Of a stretch of 64,000 nucleotides of DNA, positions 8,536 to 15,192 are shown piece after piece. The stretch spans positions 210,001-274,000 of the forward strand of contig NZ_MVDD01000006.1 of the NCBI RefSeq assembly GCF_002843315.1. The letters run 5' to 3'. This stretch comes from Labilibaculum filiforme. Its GTDB lineage: Bacteria > Bacteroidota > Bacteroidia > Bacteroidales > Marinifilaceae. Position 1 is the first letter of the stretch; every line of letters starts with the position of its first letter. The translations under genes and the position numbers were made by a program. The notes beneath the pieces were generated by a model. The model worked only from the letters and a program-made list of their open reading frames with translations, was not told the DNA's origin and made no database searches.

Positions 8536-8539
8536 CACA

Positions 8540-8562
8540 TCATATGCCTTTTGGTGCATATG
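8540..8562. promoter_or_regulatory. operator-like palindrome before arsR gene
   Basis: Perfect arms TCATATGC... and GCATATG separated by 8 bp (CATATGC at 8541-8547, GCATATG at 8556-8562). It lies at the expected transcription start of the regulator. A near-identical 23-bp site, in reverse orientation, precedes the permease gene at 9073-9095. Confidence 0.8.
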
Positions 8563-8675
8563 AGTTATTTGTATTTCCTTTTAAGTATGGGGGCATTGAG
8601 CAACGAAAAAATAAGGAAATAAAATTCACATTACGCGAAATAGCTCTTTAAAAAGAAACCTTTAATTATAATCCA

Positions 8676-9023
8676 ATGAAACCTACGCTACAATACAGCA
8701 TTACTATTTTTAAAGCTTTATCCGAAGTAACTCGTCTTAAAATTATATGGCTTTTAATGAATATGGATTCTAAAATCTGCGTTTCTGAAATCATTGAAGT
8801 CTTAGAAGAACCTCAATACAATGTTTCTCGCCATCTTAAAATCCTTAGTAAAGCTGGTTTACTTGAAGAAAGTAAAGAAGGTAAATGGGTTTACTATTAC
8901 ATAAAAAAAACAAATAGTGAATTTTTACAACACATTAAAAATGCGGTTAGTATCATATCTAAAAACGATATGACAATGGAAATACAACGTTGTAAACAAA
9001 AACTATTAACTCGGGATAAATAA
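8676..9023 (+). CDS. ArsR/SmtB family metal-responsive repressor
   Basis: 115 residues with a winged helix-turn-helix: FKALSEVTRLKIIWLL (about 12-27), VSEIIEVLEEPQYNVSRHLKIL recognition helices and a wing at EGKWVYYYI. Cys35 sits where ArsR-type sensors carry their metal-site CVC/CxC motif, but only one Cys is present; another, Cys106, is near the C-terminus. The metal ligands therefore differ from classical ArsR. It is followed 122 bp later by a metal permease, and both have the same upstream palindrome, so it likely represses itself and the permease until metal or metalloid binds. The family is sure; the inducer is unknown. Confidence 0.92.
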   Translation: MKPTLQYSITIFKALSEVTRLKIIWLLMNMDSKICVSEIIEVLEEPQYNVSRHLKILSKAGLLEESKEGKWVYYYIKKTNSEFLQHIKNAVSIISKNDMTMEIQRCKQKLLTRDK

Positions 9024-9072
9024 GTTAAAATCAAAAACTCAAATATAATTTGTTGGGATTGCTATGCTTTTT

Positions 9073-9095
9073 CGTATGCACCATAACGCATATGA
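9073..9095. promoter_or_regulatory. second operator-like palindrome before the permease gene
   Basis: Read on the minus strand this 23-bp site matches the 8540-8562 operator at 20 of 23 positions (TCATATGC...GGTGCATACG). It lies in the gap between the repressor and the permease, about 50 bp before the permease ATG. Confidence 0.8.
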
Positions 9096-9145
9096 CGGAG
9101 GTTATAATCTTATTTTCAGTAACTATAATAATTAAATAAAAAACA

Positions 9146-10201
9146 ATGAGAGAAAATTTAAAATTGGCATTTGATGAATTTATGCACGTTGGCGTAGCCT
9201 TATTCTTTATTATTGCATTCGTTTCTATTCTTACCGGATTTATTAGGGCATACATTCCACAAGATAAATTGCAAAAACGATTAAGCACAACGGGTAAATT
9301 TAGTGGACTTATGGGTGCTTTACTTGGAATTCCAACTCCGTTTTGCAGTGCATCAATGGTTCCTGTATCTATGGGGATGCTTGAAATGGGAGCTCCTTTA
9401 GCAATGGTATTTTCATTTTTATTAGCCGCACCATTAGCAAACTTTGTGGTAGTAGCTTTTATTTTTGCTGTATTTGGATTGAAAGTTGCCACCATTTACT
9501 TTCTAATTGTATTTATCGGCGCTGTTGTTTTTGGAACCATTATCGGCAAAACATCCCTGATTAACCAAGTGAAAATAATTGGCTCTAAGTCAAAAGTGAA
9601 AGATTGTTCTGGTAAATCATCTAAAAATTACAATGGTAACACACCTGCCCCTTCATCGAATACAACAGCCTGTTCCGAATCGCCAATTTGTGTAGAGGCA
9701 AAACACATTCAAAACTCCTGTACAGGTATGCCAACAGTTTCAGCTTGCGCTGGCAGCGGTAGTACTTGTTTAAAAATTTCAGCAATTAAAAATGAAAAGG
9801 CAAGAGAAGCACTTGACTTTGCTTGGTCGCTATTTAAACGAATAATGCCCTATGTGCTTATTGGTGCAGTAATAAGTGCAATATCGGTAGTTTTTGTTCC
9901 TGATGCATTTGTTGAAAAATACCTAGGCAACGATAATCCTTTAGCGATATTTTTAGCTGCCATTATTGGTGTACCTTTATATCTTCGCATTGAAATGGCT
10001 ATTCCCTTATTAAGTGTATTAATAGGAAAAGGAATGAGCATGGGTGCCGCTATGGCTTTATTAATTGGAGGAACCGGAGCTAGTTTACCCGAAATAGCAA
10101 TAATTTCGTCGATGTTAAAACCTAAAGCAGTGGCCGCATTTGTTGGCTCCATTGTGGCAATAGCAATTATTGGTGGTTTTATATTCTACTTTCTATTTTA
10201 A
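9146..10201 (+). CDS. permease of the SO_0444-type Cu/Zn efflux / ArsP-like (DUF318) family
   Basis: 351 residues, about 8-10 membrane segments in two homologous halves. Each half carries a family signature: GIPTPFCSASMVPVSMGM in the first, GVPLYLRIEMAIPLLSVLIG in the second. Between them lies a hydrophilic loop (about 150-215) with six cysteines spread through DCSGKSS, TACSESPIC, NSCTG, SACAG and STCLK, typical of the putative Cu/Zn exporters of this family and likely to bind soft metal. Cotranscription or co-regulation with the ArsR-type gene is indicated by the shared operator. Export of Cu, Zn or a metalloid is inferred; the sequence does not decide which. Confidence 0.88.
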   Translation: MRENLKLAFDEFMHVGVALFFIIAFVSILTGFIRAYIPQDKLQKRLSTTGKFSGLMGALLGIPTPFCSASMVPVSMGMLEMGAPLAMVFSFLLAAPLANFVVVAFIFAVFGLKVATIYFLIVFIGAVVFGTIIGKTSLINQVKIIGSKSKVKDCSGKSSKNYNGNTPAPSSNTTACSESPICVEAKHIQNSCTGMPTVSACAGSGSTCLKISAIKNEKAREALDFAWSLFKRIMPYVLIGAVISAISVVFVPDAFVEKYLGNDNPLAIFLAAIIGVPLYLRIEMAIPLLSVLIGKGMSMGAAMALLIGGTGASLPEIAIISSMLKPKAVAAFVGSIVAIAIIGGFIFYFLF

Positions 10202-10630
10202 TCCTCTTACTTTAGGTCCCGAATTTTGGGATAAAAGATCTAAAGTTCTACACTTATTAAAATCATTAGTGCTCGGTACAAGATTTATTGTCCCGGGCAT
10301 TTTCTATTTAAACTTTGTTCAACCTAAGGCTTTTCAGCTAATTGAAGAACAGGTTTTGCATTGGAGAGAACTTCAAAAACATTAAACCACTGCATTTACT
10401 AATGATAATAGGTACAATTTTAGAATTATCCAGGTATCATCGCATTTTAACAGCTACAAATTTTACCAATTTCAAACAGCAATACAAGCCATTCACGTTA
10501 TTCTTACTATTGATTTAGAGAAATTGACGAGCTTACAGAAAACGAAACATTCACAGTATGTCTGTTCTCGATATCGTTTCGCTTAATACGCGGCTATTTG
10601 CCTTTAATGGATGTTTTCAAAAAACAAAAA
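10202..10630. other. intergenic, no confident gene
   Basis: A 71-codon open frame at 10170-10385 overlaps the permease end in another frame. Its last ~45 codons (ending EEQVLHWRELQKH) read protein-like, but I recognise no family and it lacks its own start signal. Nothing else is seen. Confidence 0.45.
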
Positions 10631-10665
10631 AGCGCTTAAGTGCATGACTTTAAGTGCTTTTGTTT
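10631..10665. terminator. bidirectional terminator hairpin
   Basis: AGCGCTTAA pairs with TTAAGTGCT around a short loop, with an A-tract on the left and a T-tract on the right. It could end tRNA-Leu on the minus strand and transcripts from the left. Confidence 0.75.
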
Positions 10666-10684
10666 TTATTTAACAGTTAAGAAG

Positions 10685-10768
10685 TGCCCAGAAAAAGACT
10701 CGAACTTTCACGACCATACGGCCACCAGCCCCTCAAGCTGACGCGTCTACCAATTCCGCCACCTGGGC
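10685..10768 (-). tRNA. tRNA-Leu (GAG)
   Basis: Cloverleaf on the minus strand: acceptor GCCCAGG/TCTGGGC, class II variable arm, anticodon stem TCAGC/GCTGG with loop TTGAGGG (anticodon GAG), T-loop TTCGAGT and discriminator A. CCA is not encoded. Confidence 0.95.
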
Positions 10769-10865
10769 AAGGCTAGCAAAAGTAACAAAAATGTGACAAA
10801 AGCAAAACGAATCCCTCCATTCCTAAAATTTATTAATAAAATAGTACTGGCTTTGTTTCTTATTC

Positions 10866-10895
10866 TTTGGAGATGCAATTCATTTTCTATCTTTG
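10866..10895 (+). promoter_or_regulatory. Bacteroidetes-type promoter
   Basis: TTTG at 10866-10869 and TATCTTTG at 10888-10895 with 18 bp between. It overlaps the TTG codon at 10893, so translation of the next gene must start downstream at the ATG of 10917. Confidence 0.7.
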
Positions 10896-10916
10896 CCACA
10901 AATTAGTACAGAACAG

Positions 10917-11465
10917 ATGGCAGAAAATAAAAAAGATTACTCCTACTTAGATAAATGGGCAGTTCAACCTGAAAAATGGCTGGAATTAGATCAAAATGAA
11001 TTTCAGGTAATGACATTCAGAACTTGTTTTTTATATGGCGTAAGTCAGAATAAAAAAATGATTCCTGTTCTTTTTCAAATCTACGAACACCTTCAAACCA
11101 TCACCAATACTGAACAAAGAGTAAAACTTTTAACTGCTTTAAGTGCTACCATCCGAAAAAGCAAACCAAAAGCAATCATGGCATTATTCCCTTTCATTCA
11201 GGTGGAAGAGGAAGGAGAAGTAATAAGAGCCGCAAGTCAGTTTTTTGTGAATTTGTCCGTTTTAAGCAATAAAGAATTCAAATCTGGAGCCTCAATTTTA
11301 TTGGAATTGGTAAAAGATGCTCCTGAAGATCGTAAATCTGCCTACCTGCTTCTTGGTCTTCTAGATATCAACAACAAAAAAGTGGACCAACTCGTAAGTC
11401 CTTTTAAATCAATTATTGGCAACGAAGTAAAGAGCATTTTACACAACAACGGAATCACCCTTTAA
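10917..11465 (+). CDS. HEAT-repeat-like hypothetical protein
   Basis: 182 residues from the ATG at 10917. The frame extends to a TTG at 10893, but that codon lies inside the promoter. The protein is all-helical with no signal peptide. Paired helices such as TNTEQRVKLLTALSATIRKSKPKAIMALFPFI and GEVIRAASQFFVNLSVLSNKEF suggest HEAT/ARM-like repeats, usually protein-binding. I recognise no specific family. It is monocistronic: tRNA-Leu is upstream on the other strand, and a 178-bp gap precedes the redox cassette. Confidence 0.7.
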   Translation: MAENKKDYSYLDKWAVQPEKWLELDQNEFQVMTFRTCFLYGVSQNKKMIPVLFQIYEHLQTITNTEQRVKLLTALSATIRKSKPKAIMALFPFIQVEEEGEVIRAASQFFVNLSVLSNKEFKSGASILLELVKDAPEDRKSAYLLLGLLDINNKKVDQLVSPFKSIIGNEVKSILHNNGITL

Positions 11466-11643
11466 ATCTACTTTTAGCTGTACATAGAGGAATATTTTCC
11501 TCTCATCAAATACAACTATCTATATTTTTGCATTTTTTAACAGACTATTTGTGTCGTGTGAGATATATTTTTAATAGATTTGAATAATTAAAAATAGATT
11601 CGGATATTATAGTATCTATTGTAAAACGAAATTATTCAAACAC

Positions 11644-12090
11644 ATGAGAAAAATAGCCCAATTAACATTTCTATTGGTCTGCATCACCATTTTAAGTACT
11701 GCAAACTCAATAGCACAAAGTAGTTTAGAAGAGGCACTGCAAAAAGCCAAAACAGAAAACAAATATGTATTTGTAAACTTCTCGGGATCGGATTGGTGCA
11801 GATCGTGTATTCTGCTTAAAAAAACAATATTAAATACCGAGGAATTTAAAAAATTCGCTTCCGAAAAATTAGTCATTCTGGATGTCGACTTCCCAAGATT
11901 AAAAAAGAACAGCTTGTCCGACGAGCAGACAGCTGTTAATGAGAAACTAGCTGCAAAATACAATTCCAATGGTCAGTTCCCTACCATACTCCTACTCGAT
12001 TCGAATGCGAAAGTAATGGGGAAAACGGGATACAAAAAAGTTTCTCCGAAAGATTATGTGAGTCATATTCAATCTATTATAGCACAATAA
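11644..12090 (+). CDS. secreted thioredoxin-like protein
   Basis: 148 residues with a signal peptide (about 1-25, ending NSIAQ) and a thioredoxin fold. FVNFSGSDWCRSC places the redox pair at Cys52 and Cys55; GQFPTILLLDSNAKVMGKTGY holds the cis-Pro. It acts in the periplasm or at the cell surface, probably keeping a partner's cysteines reduced or forming disulfides. It is the first gene of a tight cassette; the ApbE start lies 2 bp after its stop. DUF4266, encoded two genes later, ends with a Cys-rich CGC tail that could be a substrate (inference). Confidence 0.9.
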   Translation: MRKIAQLTFLLVCITILSTANSIAQSSLEEALQKAKTENKYVFVNFSGSDWCRSCILLKKTILNTEEFKKFASEKLVILDVDFPRLKKNSLSDEQTAVNEKLAAKYNSNGQFPTILLLDSNAKVMGKTGYKKVSPKDYVSHIQSIIAQ

Positions 12091-12092
12091 GC

Positions 12093-13100
12093 ATGAAACA
12101 ACTTGGCCTATTGATCGCTTTATTAACAAGCTTCCTGTCTGCCACAAGCAGTCAGAATAACCAATCGTACACCGAAGTACTACTGTTAATGGGATCGCGA
12201 TTTGAGATTACTGCAGTAGCTACTAATGAAAATCAAGCCAAACTTGCCATAACTGCCGGAATTGAAGAAATTAAACGAATCGAACGATTAATCTCCTCGT
12301 GGGATGCCAAATCACAAACCAGTAAAATAATTGCTAATGCCGGAATACAAGCGGTAGAAGTGGATCAAGAACTTTTCAACCTAATTCGGCGTTCCATTAA
12401 AATATCGAATCTTACTCATGGTGCTTTTGATATTAGTTACGCTTCGATGGATAAAATCTGGAAATTTGACGGCAGTATGAAAAGCATGCCCGATTCTGCT
12501 TCTGTTGCTGCTTCGGTTTCCCAAATCAACTATAAAAACATTATTCTTGATGAAGAAAAACACAGCGTATTTTTGAAAAACCCTGGAATGAAAATAGGTT
12601 TTGGAGCCATCGGAAAAGGATATGCGGCGAATAAAGCTCTCGATTTAATGGCTAAAATGAATCTGGACGGAGCACTGGTAAACGCATCGGGCGATTTAAT
12701 TAGTTGGGGAAAAGACCAAGGAGGAAAAGATTGGAAAATTGGCATCTCCAACCCAAAAAATAAAAGCCAGATTTATTCCTGGTTAACAATTGGAGAAACT
12801 GCCGTTGTTACCTCCGGAAACTATGAGAATTTTGTAGAATTTAATGGTATAAAATACAGTCACATTATCGATCCTAGAACTGGATATCCGGTAAAAGGAT
12901 TGAGTAGCGTAACCGTAATTTGTCCCAATGCCGAACTAGCAGATGCTTTGGCAACCTCTGTTTTCGTTTTAGGAAAAGACAAAGGTTTAGAATTAATCAA
13001 TCATTTAAATGGCATTGAGTGCATTCTGGTTACCGATGAACAGGAGCTAATTACTTCCTCTAACCTAAAACTGGAATATCACGATACAAAAAAGAATTAA
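12093..13100 (+). CDS. apbE: FAD:protein FMN transferase (ApbE family)
   Basis: 335 residues with a signal peptide or lipoprotein-like leader lacking a clear lipobox. Family blocks: MGSRFEITAVA near the start, ISNLTHGAFDISYASMDKIWKFDG (THGAFD motif), GFGAIGKGYAANKALDLM, DGALVNASGDLISWG, SGNYENFVEFNGIKYSHIIDPRTGYPVKG (HIIDPRTG signature) and ADALATSVFVLGKDKGLELI. ApbE transfers FMN from FAD to Thr of target flavoproteins outside the cytoplasm. No Rnf, Nqr or NosR gene is present to serve as target, and I see no clear S-G-A-T-type acceptor motif in the neighbours, so the target is unknown. Confidence 0.95.
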   Translation: MKQLGLLIALLTSFLSATSSQNNQSYTEVLLLMGSRFEITAVATNENQAKLAITAGIEEIKRIERLISSWDAKSQTSKIIANAGIQAVEVDQELFNLIRRSIKISNLTHGAFDISYASMDKIWKFDGSMKSMPDSASVAASVSQINYKNIILDEEKHSVFLKNPGMKIGFGAIGKGYAANKALDLMAKMNLDGALVNASGDLISWGKDQGGKDWKIGISNPKNKSQIYSWLTIGETAVVTSGNYENFVEFNGIKYSHIIDPRTGYPVKGLSSVTVICPNAELADALATSVFVLGKDKGLELINHLNGIECILVTDEQELITSSNLKLEYHDTKKN

Positions 13101-13126
13101 CTATTAATTACAAATTGGAGAAACCA

Positions 13127-13348
13127 ATGAAAAAGAAAATCAACTTACTCATCCTGGGTTTATTTGCAATACTGGCAATGAACAGTTGCGTTTCCGTTGC
13201 AGCTTATCAAAAAACCTATTTAAACGATGAAGAAATGGCACTTCAGGCCAAAAAACTAGAAGTTTATGAATCTAATTTCCAAGCCTACCGCGAAGGAGCT
13301 GCAGGCGCTAATGGTGGAAAATCAGGAGGAGGATGCGGATGCAACTAA
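13127..13348 (+). CDS. DUF4266 small lipoprotein
   Basis: 73 residues from the ATG at 13127; an ATG four codons earlier is possible. Signal with lipobox-like MNSC before VSVAAYQKTYLNDEEMAL, then a short helical part and a Gly-rich tail ending GGGCGCN. This is the DUF4266 pattern: a tiny secreted lipoprotein with a conserved YLND-E-MA block and a terminal CGC. It regularly accompanies ApbE and DUF3570 genes. The last codons overlap the start of the next gene by 16 bp, which indicates translational coupling. Function unknown; the terminal cysteines could bind metal or be redox active. Confidence 0.85.
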   Translation: MKKKINLLILGLFAILAMNSCVSVAAYQKTYLNDEEMALQAKKLEVYESNFQAYREGAAGANGGKSGGGCGCN

Positions 13349-14616
13349 AAACTATTTTATCCCTAAGCATATTCTTATCGGCAGCATTTGCAGTAAATGC
13401 TCAAACTGATAAAAACAGCATCGACGACAAACAGGAAGAGAGTCGTAAAAAAGTAAAATCATCGGAAGAGTATCAGGAAACAGAAGTAAATTTCTTGCTG
13501 AATTACTACGAACAGGATGGAGATCATTCGCCGGTAACAGGCGGACAAGGCACCGAAGAATTAACCAATGTAGCTCCTAGCTTTGTGGTACATATCCCAA
13601 TGGATTCTTTATCGAGTCTCGATTTGAATTTTGGTATTGATATCTACTCTTCGGCTTCCACCGATAATATCGATTACTTCGATACACATAAAACTTCTGC
13701 TTCGAGCAAAGACGCAAGAGCTCATATTAATGCATCCTACTCGCACCAGTTAATGAATTCGGGCAATGCATACAGTGTTCTTGCCGGATTTTCACAAGAA
13801 TACGATGTTAGTTCCTATCATGCAGGAGGTTCCTATACCTTCAATTCTAAAGATCAGAACCGATCTCTTAGTCTTAGTGGAGTGTATATGAGTGATAAAT
13901 GGGATCTTCTTTATCCAACCGAATTAAGAGGCAACTCCAACGAAACACTAAAAGATGATACTCGAACTACTCTCACCTTTGGTGTAACGTATTCTCAGGT
14001 TATTAATAAGCGTTTACAAGCTTTATTTTCGGCCGAAATGGTATCGCAAAGCGGATTGTTATCAACTCCTTTTCACCGGGTATTTTTTGATGATGCTTTT
14101 TCTTTTGCAGCAAACAAAACAGAATTAGCCAGCAGAAGCCATATCGAACGACTGGATGATAGTAGAATTAAAATTCCAGTATCCTTGAGAGTAAATTACT
14201 ATTTAAGCGATTTTATTCGATTAAAAACCTTTTACCGATACTATTCGGATAGCTGGGGAATTTCGGCACATACAGCAAGCTTAGAGTTACCAATGATGGT
14301 GAGTCCCTCCTTTATTGTTTCTCCATTTGTGAGGTATCACACACAAACTGCTGCCGATGATTTTTATGAATTTGGACAAGCTAGTTCCTCTTCTGAATTT
14401 TATACCTCCGATTACGATTTATCCGATTTTAATAGTGTGAAAGTTGGTGTGGGATTCCAGTATTCGCCGGTAATGGGAATCAGCAACTTTAAATCTCCTT
14501 TACGGAAAAATAAAGTAGCTCAATTAAAAAGCATTGGCTTGCGAACTGCCTACTACGACCGCAGCGATGGTCTTAACGCCTGGTTAGTAAGTCTTGATTT
14601 TGGATTTACATTCTAA
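13333..14616 (+). CDS. DUF3570 outer-membrane beta-barrel protein
   Basis: 427 residues with a signal peptide (ending AFAVNAQ), then mainly amphipathic beta-strands with aromatic girdles and a terminal aromatic (SLDFGFTF), typical of outer-membrane barrels. Early ETEVNFLLNYYEQDGDHSPVTGGQGTEEL and late GLNAWLVSLDFGFTF match DUF3570 proteins. An alternative ATG lies two codons downstream (13339). Position after thioredoxin, ApbE and DUF4266 suggests a porin-like partner of an extracytoplasmic redox system, but this is inference. A terminator follows directly. Confidence 0.88.
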   Translation: MRMQLKTILSLSIFLSAAFAVNAQTDKNSIDDKQEESRKKVKSSEEYQETEVNFLLNYYEQDGDHSPVTGGQGTEELTNVAPSFVVHIPMDSLSSLDLNFGIDIYSSASTDNIDYFDTHKTSASSKDARAHINASYSHQLMNSGNAYSVLAGFSQEYDVSSYHAGGSYTFNSKDQNRSLSLSGVYMSDKWDLLYPTELRGNSNETLKDDTRTTLTFGVTYSQVINKRLQALFSAEMVSQSGLLSTPFHRVFFDDAFSFAANKTELASRSHIERLDDSRIKIPVSLRVNYYLSDFIRLKTFYRYYSDSWGISAHTASLELPMMVSPSFIVSPFVRYHTQTAADDFYEFGQASSSSEFYTSDYDLSDFNSVKVGVGFQYSPVMGISNFKSPLRKNKVAQLKSIGLRTAYYDRSDGLNAWLVSLDFGFTF

Positions 14617-14639
14617 TAACATTCCTATAATAACAGTAC

Positions 14640-14670
14640 ATGGGTTGCTAATTATGGCAACCCATTTTTT
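14640..14670 (+). terminator. rho-independent terminator
   Basis: ATGGGTTGC and GCAACCCAT form a 9-bp stem followed by six T. It ends the ApbE/DUF3570 cassette. Confidence 0.9.
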
Positions 14671-14738
14671 ATATAAAATAGGATCAAATTATAAAGCACA
14701 AAAAAAACTGTTCCATGTAAATGAAACAGTTTTAGCTG

Positions 14739-14811
14739 AGCGAGAAACGAGACTCAAACTCGCGACCCCAACCTTGGCAAGGTTGTGCTCTATCAACTGA
14801 GCTATTCTCGC
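14739..14811 (-). tRNA. tRNA-Gly (GCC), copy 1
   Basis: Acceptor GCGAGAA/TTCTCGC is fully paired. The anticodon loop TTGCCAA between CAACC and GGTTG gives GCC. T-loop GAGTTTGAGTCTC; discriminator T; no encoded CCA. Confidence 0.96.
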
Positions 14812-14870
14812 ATTTTCCTTTTTGCAAAACTCTAATTATTGAATAAAAGGATAACATCAATAATTCCTGG

Positions 14871-14943
14871 AGCGAGAAACGAGACTCAAACTCGCGACCC
14901 CAACCTTGGCAAGGTTGTGCTCTATCAACTGAGCTATTCTCGC
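14871..14943 (-). tRNA. tRNA-Gly (GCC), copy 2
   Basis: Identical in sequence to copy 1, 59 bp away and on the same strand; a tandem duplication likely transcribed with it. Confidence 0.96.
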
Positions 14944-14950
14944 ATATAAT

Positions 14951-14998
14951 CGAGTTGTGCTCTAACTCCCGAAAGCTTTCGGAATGAGCTATTCTCGC
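14951..14998 (-). pseudogene. disrupted third tRNA-Gly remnant with palindromic insert
   Basis: On the minus strand the first 14 bases (GCGAGAATAGCTCA) and the block AGAGCACAAC match the 5' half of the flanking tRNA-Gly genes. The D-loop between them is replaced by a palindromic sequence (TTCCGAAAGCTTTCGGGAG), and everything after the start of the anticodon stem is missing. It cannot fold as a tRNA. Confidence 0.85.
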
Positions 14999-15133
14999 AT
15001 TAAAAAGAACAATTGTTCTTGACTTCTGCGATGCAAATATAGATATTCCAACGCTTCTAACAAGTGGTTTTCTAAAAAAAATATCAAAAAAATCATCGCA
15101 TTAAGGCTAAAAAACTGACTATTTGAGCAAAAG

Positions 15134-15167
15134 AATAGAGGAAACTGTAAAAACAATCTCCTCTATT
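15134..15167 (-). terminator. probable terminator of the DPP IV gene
   Basis: AATAGAGGA and TCCTCTATT form a 9-bp stem just after the stop of the minus-strand peptidase gene. The T-tract on the minus strand is short (CTTTTG). Confidence 0.55.
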
Positions 15168-15192
15168 CCTTATTGCTTGCCTTTTTTAAAGG

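Noticed and set aside
9031-9495. 154-codon minus-strand frame over the permease start
   Set aside because: Antisense of a clear membrane permease; composition (Ile/Asn/Thr/Pro-rich) is typical of an antisense shadow.
10170-10385. 71-codon frame overlapping the permease end
   Set aside because: No recognisable family, no own start signal and overlap with the permease. Noted in the intergenic entry but not called as a gene.
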